Shown in pieces: positions 1 through 8,690 of a DNA stretch of 64,000 nucleotides. How positions within the stretch are numbered: the stretch's first letter is position 1; each line of letters opens with the position of its first letter. Source of the stretch: Pikeienuella litoralis (GTDB taxonomy: Bacteria > Pseudomonadota > Alphaproteobacteria > Rhodobacterales > Rhodobacteraceae); contig NZ_JBBHER010000004.1 in NCBI RefSeq assembly GCF_037646705.1, positions 372,001 through 436,000 of the forward strand. The letters run 5' to 3'. The notes below the pieces were generated by a model. It did no database searches, was not told where the DNA came from, and saw nothing but the letters and a program-made list of their open reading frames with translations. A program made the translations under genes and the position numbers.

Positions 1-950
1 AGCTTCGTCTTCTCGATGGCCGGGAAGGTCTCCCCAAGGCTCGGGATATGGCCGTTCGGGAAGATGTACTTGTCGATGAAGGGCGCGTCGAACCGGTTCG
101 GCTTCGCCCGGACGATGGCGTGCACCACCGCGATTCCATCGTCGGTCAGGAGCCGTTCGATCGTCCTGAAGTACTCATCATAATTTTGTGAGCCGACATG
201 TTCGAACATCCCGACGGATACGATCCGGTCGAACCGCCCCTCCACCTTCCGGTAATCCTGAAGCAGAAATGTCGCGTCCTTCTCCATCCCCGCGGCTTTC
301 GCCCGCTCCTTGGCGACCCGAAGCTGCTCCTCGGCCAGCGTGACGCCGGTGACGCCGACGCCCGCCACCCTGGCCAGATACAGCCCCATGCCGCCCCAGC
401 CGCAGCCGATATCGAGCACCTTGCGTCCCGGCTCGAGCTGCATCTTCGCCGCGATATGGCGCTTCTTCTTCCGCTGCGCCTCTTCCAGCGTTTCGTCGCC
501 GGTCTCGTAATAGGCGCAGGAATACTGGAGATCCTCATCGAGGAAGAGCCGGAACAGCCGTTCATCCAGGTCGTAATGATGCGCGACGTTCCGCTTCGCG
601 CGCTCAGGGAGCAGATGCCGGCGGAGGACGCCGTTCAGCATGCGCCCGACCCCGAGCGCCATGGAGGGGAAAGTCACGAAGCCGCGCGCGCCGTTCTTCT
701 TCACCAGAATCAGGAAGTCGAAGAGGTCGCCCTCCTCCACAACCAGCCGCCCCTCCATGTAGAGCTCCGGCACCTTCAGCGCCGGATCCATCCATATGCC
801 GCGCACCGCCGCTGAATCCGCGATGCGCAGCCGCGCCACCGGCGCGCTTCCGTCGCCATATCGGCGGACTTCGCCCGACGGATACACCATCTCCACAGCG
901 CCAGTCCGCACACCCCGCGACAACATCCGATCGAGTTTCTTCTCCGACAT
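1..950 (-). CDS. cfa: Cyclopropane-fatty-acyl-phospholipid synthase, N-terminal 316 residues (partial)
   Basis: This enzyme transfers a methylene group from S-adenosylmethionine to unsaturated acyl chains of membrane phospholipids. The reading frame starts at the ATG whose complement ends at 950 and runs off the left edge of the window, so the C-terminal part (roughly 90-100 residues by family length) is missing. The SAM-binding motif I, LDIGCGWGGMGLYLA, is at about residues 179-193, followed by the family motif VGMFEHVG near 247-253 and a D-K-Y-I-F-P-N-G block near 293-300, which corresponds to the IFPGG motif of CFA synthases. The N-terminal lipid-binding half is present. A divergent SAM-dependent methyltransferase of the same family with another lipid substrate is possible. 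Identity as a CFA-family enzyme is well supported; its exact product is not. Confidence 0.9.
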   Translation of the reverse strand, partial: MSEKKLDRMLSRGVRTGAVEMVYPSGEVRRYGDGSAPVARLRIADSAAVRGIWMDPALKVPELYMEGRLVVEEGDLFDFLILVKKNGARGFVTFPSMALGVGRMLNGVLRRHLLPERAKRNVAHHYDLDERLFRLFLDEDLQYSCAYYETGDETLEEAQRKKKRHIAAKMQLEPGRKVLDIGCGWGGMGLYLARVAGVGVTGVTLAEEQLRVAKERAKAAGMEKDATFLLQDYRKVEGRFDRIVSVGMFEHVGSQNYDEYFRTIERLLTDDGIAVVHAIVRAKPNRFDAPFIDKYIFPNGHIPSLGETFPAIEKTK

Positions 951-1077
951 TGCTCGTCCTTTCAGGCGTGTCTTCGGTCTGATCGAATGATCTAACGCAG
1001 GGCGCTTCTACGGGCAAAGGCGACGTGAGGACAGCCGCGTCGCTCCATCCCTCAGAAGAGAGACGGTGAGGAAGCCG

Positions 1078-1104
1078 GGCCTCGCTCCGTGGGGGAGCGA
1101 GGCC
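1078..1104 (-). terminator. Hairpin at the 3' end of the valine operon
   Basis: A perfect 11-bp inverted repeat (GGCCTCGCTCC and its complement) flanks a 5-base loop at 1089-1093. It lies 12 bases past the stop codon of the last gene of the minus-strand operon. No clear U-tract follows on the minus strand, so it may act as an RNA 3'-end stabiliser or a weak intrinsic terminator. Confidence 0.55.
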
Positions 1105-1116
1105 GCGCCGCCCGCC

Positions 1117-1887
1117 CTATTCGTGCTTGAAATCGGCCTTTCGCTTTTCGGTGAAGGCCTTCATCCCTTCCTTCTGGTCCTGGGTCGCGAACAGGCCGAA
1201 AAAGACCCGCCGTTCAAAGTGCAGCCCTTCCGCCAGCGTGGTCTCGAACGCCCGGTCCACCGCCTCTTTCGCGACCATGGTGGAGGGCTTCGAATAGGAG
1301 GCGATCGTCTCCGCCGCCTTCATCGCCTCATCCATCACGTTCGCGTCGGGGACGACCCGACTCACGAGGCCGGCGCGCTCCGCCTCCTCGGCGCCCATCA
1401 TCCGGCCGGTCAGCACCATGTCCATCGCCTTCGCCTTGCCGACGGCGCGGGCGAGGCGCTGCGAGCCGCCCATGCCGGGGATCACGCCCAGCTTGATCTC
1501 CGGCTGGCCGAATTTCGCGCCCTCGCCGGCGATGATGAAATCGCACATCATCGCCAACTCGCAGCCGCCGCCGAGCGCATAGCCCGAAACCGCCGCGATC
1601 TTCGGCGTGCGCATCTTCGCGAAGCCGTCCCAGCCCGAGAAGGCGTCGCTGTAATACATGTCCATGAAGGACTTGTCGCTCATCTCCTTGATGTCCGCCC
1701 CGGCGGCGAACGCCTTCTCCGAGCCGGTGACGATCAGGCAGCCGATGTCGCGGTCCGCATCCAGCGCGGCGGCCTTCTCCAGCATCTCGGTCAGAATCTG
1801 TTTGTTCAGCGCGTTCAGCGCCTCCGGCCGGTTCAGCCGAAGCGTCGCGACGCGGCCGCGCCGCTCGACGATCACGGTCTCGCTCAT
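1117..1887 (-). CDS. Enoyl-CoA hydratase (probable methacrylyl-CoA hydratase of valine catabolism)
   Basis: This 256-residue crotonase-family enzyme adds water to 2-enoyl-CoAs. The oxyanion-hole region AAGADIKEM is at 61-69. The two catalytic glutamates are visible: E110 in GGGCELAMM and E130 in FGQPEIKLGVIPG, 20 residues apart as in classical hydratases. The length is typical. It is the last of four minus-strand genes and starts 4 bases after the 3-hydroxyisobutyrate dehydrogenase gene ends. That context points to hydration of methacrylyl-CoA to 3-hydroxyisobutyryl-CoA, although such enzymes often also act on crotonyl-CoA. The fold and reaction are established for the family; the substrate is inferred from neighbours. 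Confidence 0.9.
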   Translation of the reverse strand: MSETVIVERRGRVATLRLNRPEALNALNKQILTEMLEKAAALDADRDIGCLIVTGSEKAFAAGADIKEMSDKSFMDMYYSDAFSGWDGFAKMRTPKIAAVSGYALGGGCELAMMCDFIIAGEGAKFGQPEIKLGVIPGMGGSQRLARAVGKAKAMDMVLTGRMMGAEEAERAGLVSRVVPDANVMDEAMKAAETIASYSKPSTMVAKEAVDRAFETTLAEGLHFERRVFFGLFATQDQKEGMKAFTEKRKADFKHE

Positions 1888-1891
1888 GAAA

Positions 1892-2761
1892 TCACTCCCT
1901 CGTCATCTTCATCAGGCGGGGCAGCATCGCGGAGAAATCCTTGTCTCCGCCTCCCGCCGCCACAAAATCGTCGTAAAGCGCCCGGGCGTGAGCGCCGAGC
2001 GGCGTCGCCGCGCCCGCATCCGCCGCCGCCGCCTGCGCCAGCGTCAGATCCTTCAGCATCAGCGCCGCGGCGAAGCCGGGTTTGTAGTCGTTGTCGGCCG
2101 GGCTTTTTGGCCCGATCCCCGGCGCCGGGCAATAGGCGTTCATCGACCATGAATACCCCGAGGAGGTGGAGACGACATCGAACATCGCCTGCCGGGAGAG
2201 CCCGAGCTTGTCCGCCAGCGCGAAGGCTTCGCAGGTCACGATCATCGTCGCGCCGAGGATCATGTTGTTGCAGATCTTCGCCGATTGCCCCGCGCCGCCC
2301 GCGCCGCAATGGACGACCTTGCCGCCCATGATCTCGAACAGCGGCGCGGCCGCGGCGAAGGCGGCGTCCGAGCCCCCGCACATGAAGGTGAGCGTGCCCG
2401 CCTCCGCCCCGCCGACGCCGCCGGAGACCGGCGCGTCGACCGAGAGGAATCCGGCCGTCTCCGCCGCCTCATGCGCCGCCTTCGCCGCCGCGACATCGAC
2501 CGTCGAGCAATCGATCAGCACCGCGCCTTTCGTCGCCGCCGGGATGATCTCCGCCATCACCGAGCCGAGGATCGCGCCGTTCGGCAGCATGGTCAGCACC
2601 GCGTCGCGCCCCGCCGCCGCCTCCGCCGCCGAAGCGGCGCGCGCAACCCCCGGAACGTCGAAAGGCTGGAGATCGAACCCCGTCACTTCATGGCCGGCCT
2701 TCACAAGGTTGGCCGCCATCGGCCTCCCCATGTTGCCAAGGCCGATGAATCCAATCTTCAT
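1892..2761 (-). CDS. mmsB: 3-hydroxyisobutyrate dehydrogenase
   Basis: This enzyme oxidises 3-hydroxyisobutyrate to methylmalonate semialdehyde with NAD+. The 289-residue protein has the N-terminal dinucleotide motif GFIGLGNMG (4-12), the substrate-binding stretch DAPVSGGVGGAEAGTL (109-124) and the catalytic lysine K162 in GAGQSAKICNN. These are the landmarks of the beta-hydroxyacid dehydrogenase family, and the length fits. Its start overlaps the end of the upstream hydrolase gene by 4 bases (ATGA), implying translational coupling. The operon context separates it from related tartronate-semialdehyde reductases. It supplies the substrate for MmsA, encoded at 6515-8011. Confidence 0.93.
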   Translation of the reverse strand: MKIGFIGLGNMGRPMAANLVKAGHEVTGFDLQPFDVPGVARAASAAEAAAGRDAVLTMLPNGAILGSVMAEIIPAATKGAVLIDCSTVDVAAAKAAHEAAETAGFLSVDAPVSGGVGGAEAGTLTFMCGGSDAAFAAAAPLFEIMGGKVVHCGAGGAGQSAKICNNMILGATMIVTCEAFALADKLGLSRQAMFDVVSTSSGYSWSMNAYCPAPGIGPKSPADNDYKPGFAAALMLKDLTLAQAAAADAGAATPLGAHARALYDDFVAAGGGDKDFSAMLPRLMKMTRE

Positions 2762-3810
2762 GACTTGTCTCCCTCAAATGTCAGGTCGCCCGTCTCGGCC
2801 GGGCGGAGCATCGCCGCCACGTCCGCCGCCGTCACGTCGCAAAGACGCGGCTTCGCCCAGTTCGGGGCCCGGTCCTTGTCGATCACCGCGGCGCGCACCC
2901 CTTCCAGAAATTCGCCCTCCTCCATGCAGCGGGAGGTGAAGCGGTACTCCTGCGTGAGCGCCTGCTCCAGCGTCATGCCCCGCGCGGCGCGCACCATCTC
3001 CATCGTCACCGCCGCCGAGAGCGGGCAGGCGCGCCGCAGCGCCTTGAGGGTTTTCTCCGCCCATGCCGACCCCGCCTTCGCGTCCCGCTCCAGCCGCGCC
3101 TCGATCTCCACCGCGCTCGGGGCGGCGAAAACATCGTTGATCCGCGCCTCGGCGCCGACCAGATCGCCGCTCTCGGGGGCGGCGGCGAACCGGCCGATCT
3201 CGCCGGCGTCGCCGGTCTCGATCAGCCGCGCCTTCAACGCCTCCAGCCGGTCTTTCGGGACATAGACATCGGCGAAGCCCGCATGGATCGCGTCGCCCGG
3301 CCCCATCCGCGCCCCGGTCATGCCGAGATACTCGCCCGCGCGCCCCGGCGCCGAGGCGAGGAGCTTCGAGCCGCCGACATCCGGCGCGAGCCCGATGCCG
3401 CATTCCGGCATCGCGACCTCGGTGCCGTCCGTCACCACCCGGTGCGAGCCGAGCGCGGAGACGCCGACCCCGCCGCCCATGACGAAGCCATGCATGATCG
3501 CGACATAAGGTTTGGGATAATTCGCGATCTTCGCGTTCAGCCGATATTCGAACGCCCAGAACGCCTGCCCGAACGCGAAATCCCCGGCCCGGCCGGTCTC
3601 GTAGAGATCGACGATATCGCCGCCCGCCGCGAAGGCCCGCTCGCCCGCCGCGTCGATCAGCACGAGCGCGACGCGCTCATCCTCGCGCCACGCGTCGAGC
3701 GCGGCGTCGATCGCGCGCAGCATGTCGTATGTGAGCGAGTTCAGCGCCTTCGGCCGGTTGAGCGTGATCCGCCCCGCGCGGCCCTCGATCCGGACCAGGA
3801 TGTCGCTCAC
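2758..3810 (-). CDS. 3-hydroxyisobutyryl-CoA hydrolase
   Basis: This is a 350-residue crotonase-fold thioesterase that releases 3-hydroxyisobutyrate from its CoA ester. It is longer than a hydratase, as expected for the HIBCH family. The diagnostic sequence MPECGIGLAPDVGG (134-147) carries E136 and D144. The residue corresponding to the first hydratase glutamate is replaced in MGGGVGVS (111-118), which distinguishes hydrolases from hydratases. AAGGDIVDLY (61-70) forms the oxyanion region. It overlaps the genes on both sides by 4 bases. Together with its neighbours it makes the CoA-ester cleavage step of valine breakdown nearly certain. Confidence 0.93.
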   Translation of the reverse strand: MSDILVRIEGRAGRITLNRPKALNSLTYDMLRAIDAALDAWREDERVALVLIDAAGERAFAAGGDIVDLYETGRAGDFAFGQAFWAFEYRLNAKIANYPKPYVAIMHGFVMGGGVGVSALGSHRVVTDGTEVAMPECGIGLAPDVGGSKLLASAPGRAGEYLGMTGARMGPGDAIHAGFADVYVPKDRLEALKARLIETGDAGEIGRFAAAPESGDLVGAEARINDVFAAPSAVEIEARLERDAKAGSAWAEKTLKALRRACPLSAAVTMEMVRAARGMTLEQALTQEYRFTSRCMEEGEFLEGVRAAVIDKDRAPNWAKPRLCDVTAADVAAMLRPAETGDLTFEGDKS

Positions 3811-4964
3811 GCCGCGCGCCCTTCCCGTTCGGCCAGGAGCGCGCGGGCGATGATCACCCTCATGATCTCGTTGGTCCCCTCCAGAATCTGATGCACCCGG
3901 AGATCGCGGACGATCTTCTCCATGCCGTAATCGGCGAGATAGCCGTAGCCGCCGTGAAGCTGCAGCGCGTCATTGGCGACGTTGAACGCCGCATCGGTGA
4001 CGAAGCGCTTCGCCATCGCGCAGAATTTGGTCGCGTCCGGCGCGCCCTGATCCAGCTTCCACGCCGCTTGCCGCAGGAACACCCGCGCCGCCTGAAGCTG
4101 CGTCTCCATATCGGCGAGCCGGAATTGCAGGCCCTGGAACTGGTCGATGGATTTGCCGAAGGCGCGCCGCTCTCCGGTGTAGCGCAGCGCCGCGTCGAGC
4201 GCCGCCTGCGCGCCGCCGAGCGCGGAGGCGGCGATGTTCAGCCGCCCGCCGTCCAGCCCCGCCATCGCATAGACGAAGCCGCGCCCCTCCTCTCCGACCA
4301 GATTGGCCGCCGGCGCCGCGGCGGACTCCAGCCGGACCTCCGTCGTCGGCTGCGCGCGCCAGCCCATCTTCTCCTCCTTGGCGCCGAAGGAGAGCCCGTC
4401 CGCCCCCGCCTCGACGATGATCGCGGAGACGCCCCGCGCGCCCTCCTCCCCGGTCCGGCACATCACCAGATAGGCGTCGGAATAGCCGCCGCCGGAGATG
4501 AAGGACTTGGTCCCGGTCAGCGCCCAGCCGTCATTGGTCCGCGCCGCCCGCGTCCGGAGCGCCACCGCGTCGGAGCCCGAGCCAGGCTCGGTCAGGCAAT
4601 AGGACATCACCGTCTCCATCGAGCAGAGCCGGGGCAGCCACGCCGCCTTCATCTCGTCCGAGCCGAAACGGTCGATCATGCCGGCGCACATGTTGTGGAT
4701 CGAGAGGAAGGAGCCGGTCGCGGGGCACGCCATCGCCAGCGCCTCGAACACCAGCGTCGCATCGAGCCGGGTCAACCCGGAGCCGCCATGCGCCTCGGAG
4801 ACGTAGATGCCGCCGAGACCGAGCGCGGCGACCTTCGGCCAGAGCGCTTTCGGGATGGTTCCCTCCGCCTCCCACGCGCGCGCATTCGGCGCGATCTCCT
4901 CCTGGCCAAAGGCGCGGGCCATGTCGAAGATGGCCTGCTGTTCCTCGGTTAAGGCGAAATCCAT
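3807..4964 (-). CDS. Acyl-CoA dehydrogenase (probable isobutyryl-CoA dehydrogenase)
   Basis: This 385-residue flavoprotein oxidises an acyl-CoA to its 2-enoyl-CoA and passes electrons to ETF. The family signature CLTEPGSGSDA binds FAD, ERRAFGKSIDQFQGLQF lies in the C-terminal domain, and the catalytic base is E362 in ILEGTNEIMR. It is the first gene of the operon. The start codon follows a good Shine-Dalgarno sequence (GGAGGATAGACC then ATG). Its position ahead of methacrylyl-CoA hydratase, 3-hydroxyisobutyryl-CoA hydrolase and 3-hydroxyisobutyrate dehydrogenase argues for isobutyryl-CoA as substrate. Short branched-chain activity in general cannot be excluded. Confidence 0.92.
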   Translation of the reverse strand: MDFALTEEQQAIFDMARAFGQEEIAPNARAWEAEGTIPKALWPKVAALGLGGIYVSEAHGGSGLTRLDATLVFEALAMACPATGSFLSIHNMCAGMIDRFGSDEMKAAWLPRLCSMETVMSYCLTEPGSGSDAVALRTRAARTNDGWALTGTKSFISGGGYSDAYLVMCRTGEEGARGVSAIIVEAGADGLSFGAKEEKMGWRAQPTTEVRLESAAAPAANLVGEEGRGFVYAMAGLDGGRLNIAASALGGAQAALDAALRYTGERRAFGKSIDQFQGLQFRLADMETQLQAARVFLRQAAWKLDQGAPDATKFCAMAKRFVTDAAFNVANDALQLHGGYGYLADYGMEKIVRDLRVHQILEGTNEIMRVIIARALLAEREGRAA

Positions 4965-5581
4965 GGTCTATCCTCCGGGCCCGTGACGCCGCGCGCCGGC
5001 GGTTCAGGATCAACATGAAGGCCGCGCCTTTCAAAGTCGATGATGACCACCGGTTCTTTCACCGTCGCAGAATGACCCGGCCATCGGGCGGGACGCAAGG
5101 GGGGCGCCGCAGCGTCGAACGCCGCCCGCCGGCCCGCTCCCGGGCTTCGGCATGCGCGCGATCTTCCGCGCGTCAACTCTTCCGTGAGGCGAACGCGCCA
5201 GATGGAGCCGTGGCCGCGAATCAGCCGAAGCCCTGCATCGTCATACGATCCTTCACTTTCTGAAATGCGCGCAATCCATTGTGGGCGCACATAAAAACAG
5301 AAATCATTTTCGCGTCGAAAAACTGCGGCGAATCGCCACATATCTAGATCATTAATTTTCATCAAATTTTGTTCGCATGTGGAGTGCAGTGTAAATTTGA
5401 ATTCGTCGTCACGGCGATGCGGGGGCGCTCAAAGGCATAAGTTATCGGTTCTGGCCACCCAGGGGTATCCACTGTGGTCAGTCTCCGCCCGGAGCCTCGC
5501 GATGGCTGCGGGCGGGCCGGCTCAGATCACGTCCGCGCTGTGGTGAGTGGGGGGGGACCCCGTGGGAAAGGATCCAAAGAC
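4965..5581. other. 617-bp intergenic region between divergent genes
   Basis: No convincing gene lies here. The first half is GC-rich, but 5265-5410 turns clearly AT-rich, unlike the rest of the neighbourhood, and probably holds the promoter of the secreted-protein gene at 5582. A Shine-Dalgarno-like GGGAAAGGA precedes that gene. A minus-strand open frame from 5365 into the acyl-CoA dehydrogenase start has no ribosome site or recognisable domain and was not called. Confidence 0.5.
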
Positions 5582-6442
5582 ATGATGAAACATTTGACTA
5601 TCGCAGGTGCGGCTCTGGCGATCGCCGGATTCTCCCTGCCTCAAAGCGCGGAGGCGGCCTCCTATTTCGTACGGCCGTTTATCCAGGTGGGCGCCGGCGG
5701 CCTTATCGACGGCCTTCAGCAGAACGGGGCGACGAACGCCTCGCAGAACTTCGGGACCAATTTCCAGTCCACGGTCGACCTGGATGACGGGACCGTCAAG
5801 GCGCGGACGAATATCCCGTCCGCCCAGAGCAACGGCCAGTCTGGCGCCTCGTTCGGCGAGCGCGTGGCCTTCTCCCCCGACGCGGCCGGCACGAATGTCA
5901 GCTTCTCCTTCGACTTCGACGGAACCATCGAGGTGTCCGATCTGCTGAACGGGCCCTTGGCGACGGGATACAGCGCATTCGTCTTCGCCAATCTCTTCGT
6001 TTACGATTCGACCGCGGGCGCGACCTATCAGAACTTCACTTCGCTGGGCGGCGCGCTCATCTCCCGGACGTTCGCCCAAGACTACGGCACATCCTCCGGC
6101 GCAACGCCGTCAAACACGTTCTTCGACGTCGACCGGACGCTTTCTGGTTCGATCACCGTCGAGGCGAACAAGCGGTACGACGTCTTCGCCTCGCTATCGA
6201 TCGCGGCTGCGACCAACCAGAACGACATCAGCATCATGATGGACTTCATGAACACCGGCACGTTCGGGATCGATGCGGACCCCGGCGTCACCTACACGTC
6301 CAGCTCGGGCGTCTTCCTCGACTCGACCGGGGTCACGCCGCCGCCCTCTCCGGTTCCGGTTCCGGCGGCGCTGCCGCTGCTGCTCGGCGGGCTTGGCCTG
6401 CTCGGCTTCGTCAGCCGGCGCCGGCGCGCCGCGGCCGCCTGA
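5582..6442 (+). CDS. Secreted protein with VPLPA-type C-terminal sorting tail
   Basis: I do not recognise the main domain. The chosen start (MMKHLTIAG) follows GGGAAAGGA and gives a clear signal peptide ending near QSAEAAS, so the mature protein is exported. The middle is polar, acidic and rich in Ser, Thr, Asn and Phe, as in surface beta-sandwich proteins. The C-terminus has the three-part sorting signal: the motif PVPAALP, a hydrophobic helix (LLLGGLGLLGFV) and an RRRR cluster. This matches VPLPA/PEP-CTERM tails processed by exosortases. An upstream in-frame ATG at 5474 would destroy the signal peptide layout. The protein is 286 residues. Its role, perhaps in the extracellular matrix, is inference. 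Confidence 0.85.
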   Translation: MMKHLTIAGAALAIAGFSLPQSAEAASYFVRPFIQVGAGGLIDGLQQNGATNASQNFGTNFQSTVDLDDGTVKARTNIPSAQSNGQSGASFGERVAFSPDAAGTNVSFSFDFDGTIEVSDLLNGPLATGYSAFVFANLFVYDSTAGATYQNFTSLGGALISRTFAQDYGTSSGATPSNTFFDVDRTLSGSITVEANKRYDVFASLSIAAATNQNDISIMMDFMNTGTFGIDADPGVTYTSSSGVFLDSTGVTPPPSPVPVPAALPLLLGGLGLLGFVSRRRRAAAA

Positions 6443-6465
6443 GCCGCGCCCGACCGAACGCCGAG

Positions 6466-6505
6466 GCCCGGCCCGGAGCGATCGCTCCGGGCCGGGCTTC
6501 TTTTT
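6466..6505 (+). terminator. Strong intrinsic terminator
   Basis: A perfect 32-base palindrome (6466-6497, arms GCCCGGCCCGGAGCGA and complement) is followed by TTCTTTTT. It ends transcription of the secreted-protein gene. It also sits 10 bases from the stop of mmsA on the other strand, so it may work in both directions. Confidence 0.9.
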
Positions 6506-6514
6506 CCCTATGAC

Positions 6515-8011
6515 CTATGACGGAAAATTGAACTCCGCGCCCTCCTTCACCCCGGACGGCCAGCGCGAGGTCACGGTCTTGGTGCGGGTGTAGAAGCGGA
6601 ACGCGTCCGGCCCGTACTGGTTGAGATCGCCAAAGGCCGATTTCTTCCAGCCGCCAAAGGTGTGATAGGCGAGCGGCACCGGGATCGGCACGTTCACGCC
6701 GACCATGCCGACCTGAACCCGGCTGACGAAATCGCGCGCGGTGTCGCCGTCGCGGGTGTAGATCGCGACCCCGTTGCCGTACTCGTTGTCCGTCGCCAGC
6801 TTCAGCGCGGTCTCATAGCTGTCCGCGCGCACGGTGGAGAGCACCGGGCCGAAGATCTCGGTCTTGTAGATGTCCATGTCGGGCGTGACATTGTCGAAGA
6901 GACAGCCGCCGACGAAATACCCGTCTTCGTAGCCCTGCATCTTGAAGCCGCGTCCGTCGACCACCAGCTTCGCGCCCTCCTCGACACCGCGGTCGATCAG
7001 GCCGAGCACGCGCTTTTTCGCCTCGGCGGTGATGAGCGGGCCGAAATCGGCGTCTTCGCCGCCGGTGTAGGGCGCGATCTTCATCGACTCGACCCGCGGC
7101 GCCAGCTTCTCGATCAGCCGGTCCGCGGTCTCCTCCCCGACCGGCACCGCGACCGAGACCGCCATGCAGCGCTCCCCGGCCGCGCCGTAGCCGGCGCCGG
7201 CCAGCGCGTCCACCGCCTGGTCCATATCAGCGTCCGGCATGATGATCAGATGGTTCTTGGCCCCGCCGAAGCACTGCACCCGCTTGCCCGAGGCGGTTCC
7301 GCGCCCATAGACATATTGCGCGATCGGCGTCGAGCCGACAAAGCCGACCGCGGCGATATCCTCATGGTCGAGGATGGCGTCCACCGCCACCTTGTCGCCG
7401 TTGACGACGTTGAGGATGCCTTTCGGCAGCCCCGCCTCCATCATCAGCTCCGCCAGCATCAGCGGCACGGACGGATCGCGCTCCGAAGGCTTCAGGATGA
7501 AGGCGTTGCCGCAGGCGATCGCCGGGCTGAATTTCCACATCGGGATCATCGCCGGAAAATTGAACGGCGTGATCCCCGCCGCGACGCCGACGGGCTGACG
7601 CACCGAGTAGATGTCGATGCCGGGGCCCGCCCCCTCGCTGAATTCGCCCTTCAGAAGATGCGGCGCGCCGATGCAGAACTCCGCCACTTCAAGCCCGCGC
7701 ACCACGTCGCCTCTGGCGTCGGGCAGCGTCTTGCCATGCTCGCGCGAGAGCGCGGTGGCCAGCTTGTCCATGTCGCGGTGCAAGAGCCGCACGAACTCCA
7801 TCAGAACCCGCGCCCGGCGCTGCGGGTTGACCGCGGCCCAGGCCGGCTGCGCGGCTTTCGCGCTGGCGACGGCGGCGTCCACCTCCGCCTGATCCGCCAG
7901 CGGCGCGCGCGCCTGAATTTCCCCGGTCGCCGGGTTATAGACATCCGCGAAGCGGCCCGAGGCCCCTTTCACATGCGCGCCATCAATGAAATGAGTCAGT
8001 TCCGCGACCAT
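6515..8011 (-). CDS. mmsA: CoA-acylating methylmalonate-semialdehyde dehydrogenase
   Basis: This enzyme converts methylmalonate semialdehyde, CoA and NAD+ to propionyl-CoA and CO2, the last step of valine catabolism here. The 498-residue protein is the normal family size. ITPFNFPAMIPMWKF (147-161) belongs to the NAD-binding region, and the catalytic cysteine is C282 in GERCMAVSVA. The glutamate general base of ordinary aldehyde dehydrogenases is absent from FGGAKNHLIIMPDA (248-261), where asparagine N253 is seen, as in CoA-acylating members. I placed the start at the ATG ending at 8011 because GGAGGA lies just upstream; a longer open frame begins at 8122. It is encoded separately from the valine operon, on the same strand. 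Confidence 0.94.
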   Translation of the reverse strand: MVAELTHFIDGAHVKGASGRFADVYNPATGEIQARAPLADQAEVDAAVASAKAAQPAWAAVNPQRRARVLMEFVRLLHRDMDKLATALSREHGKTLPDARGDVVRGLEVAEFCIGAPHLLKGEFSEGAGPGIDIYSVRQPVGVAAGITPFNFPAMIPMWKFSPAIACGNAFILKPSERDPSVPLMLAELMMEAGLPKGILNVVNGDKVAVDAILDHEDIAAVGFVGSTPIAQYVYGRGTASGKRVQCFGGAKNHLIIMPDADMDQAVDALAGAGYGAAGERCMAVSVAVPVGEETADRLIEKLAPRVESMKIAPYTGGEDADFGPLITAEAKKRVLGLIDRGVEEGAKLVVDGRGFKMQGYEDGYFVGGCLFDNVTPDMDIYKTEIFGPVLSTVRADSYETALKLATDNEYGNGVAIYTRDGDTARDFVSRVQVGMVGVNVPIPVPLAYHTFGGWKKSAFGDLNQYGPDAFRFYTRTKTVTSRWPSGVKEGAEFNFPS

Positions 8012-8109
8012 GGCCGTCTCCTCCGGTTTCCGTGCGATCCGAGACAGGCTTAGAAGAAACTCCGGCGCCCGGCAATCGACTTTCCCCGGATCCCGGGTAA
8101 GCTGCGGGG

Positions 8110-8568
8110 ATGTGTTCTTCACTCAAAGGTCGCCTGACGCGCGCGCGCGCCGCGCTCCGCCCTTCGCGAAAACGGCAGGCGGGCGCGCTCTGCTGGCGGC
8201 GGGCGGGCGACGGGATAGAGATCCTGCTCATCACCACCCGGCGCACCGGCCGATGGATCGTCCCGAAGGGCGGGCGCATGCGCGACAAGACCGCCTCCGA
8301 GAGCGCGGCGATCGAAGCCTGGGAGGAGGCGGGCGTGATCGGCGCCGTCGCGGAGGAGCCGATCGGCGCGTTCGAGACGCTGAAATTCCGCGATGACGGC
8401 ACATGGGCGCGCCTCGCCGTCGATCTCTTTCCGCTCGAGGTCGAGAGGCTGGAGGAGAGCTTCCCCGAAAAGGGGCAGCGCGTCGTCCGCTGGTGGCCGC
8501 AAAAGGACGCCGCCGGCCAGGTCCGCGAGCGTCAGTTGCGCCGGCTTCTCGCCGGATTCACGCCCTGA
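8110..8568 (+). CDS. Nudix hydrolase
   Basis: This 152-residue protein cleaves nucleoside diphosphates linked to another moiety. The Nudix box runs from GGRMRDK to IEAWEEAGV. The metal-binding E-A-W-E-E-A-G core is intact, but the first conserved glutamate of the consensus is lysine and the arginine before the first core glutamate is isoleucine. VPKGG precedes the box, as in diphosphoinositol-polyphosphate or Ap4A-type members. The gene is divergent from mmsA with 98 bases between them, and a hairpin with TTTT follows it. The substrate cannot be read from the sequence. Confidence 0.85.
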   Translation: MCSSLKGRLTRARAALRPSRKRQAGALCWRRAGDGIEILLITTRRTGRWIVPKGGRMRDKTASESAAIEAWEEAGVIGAVAEEPIGAFETLKFRDDGTWARLAVDLFPLEVERLEESFPEKGQRVVRWWPQKDAAGQVRERQLRRLLAGFTP

Positions 8569-8580
8569 CCGCCGCCGCCT

Positions 8581-8600
8581 CCCGCGCCGGCGCGGGTTTT
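8581..8600 (+). terminator. Intrinsic terminator after the Nudix gene
   Basis: A 16-base palindrome CCCGCGCCGGCGCGGG is followed directly by TTTT, 12 bases after the Nudix stop codon. A TTGACA hexamer at 8606-8611 may be the -35 box of the TRAP operon, but I find no good -10 box at normal spacing. Confidence 0.65.
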
Positions 8601-8690
8601 AAACGTTGACAGGGACCGAGAGCCCCATCCACTAATGGATTGATACGTCGGGCGCCTTGAATCCGGCGTCGAACAGGGAGAAGCGACGAA

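Noticed and set aside
4949..5365. Minus-strand frame of 138 codons in the intergenic region
   Set aside because: No ribosome site, no domain and composition that changes abruptly from the AT-rich to the GC-rich part.
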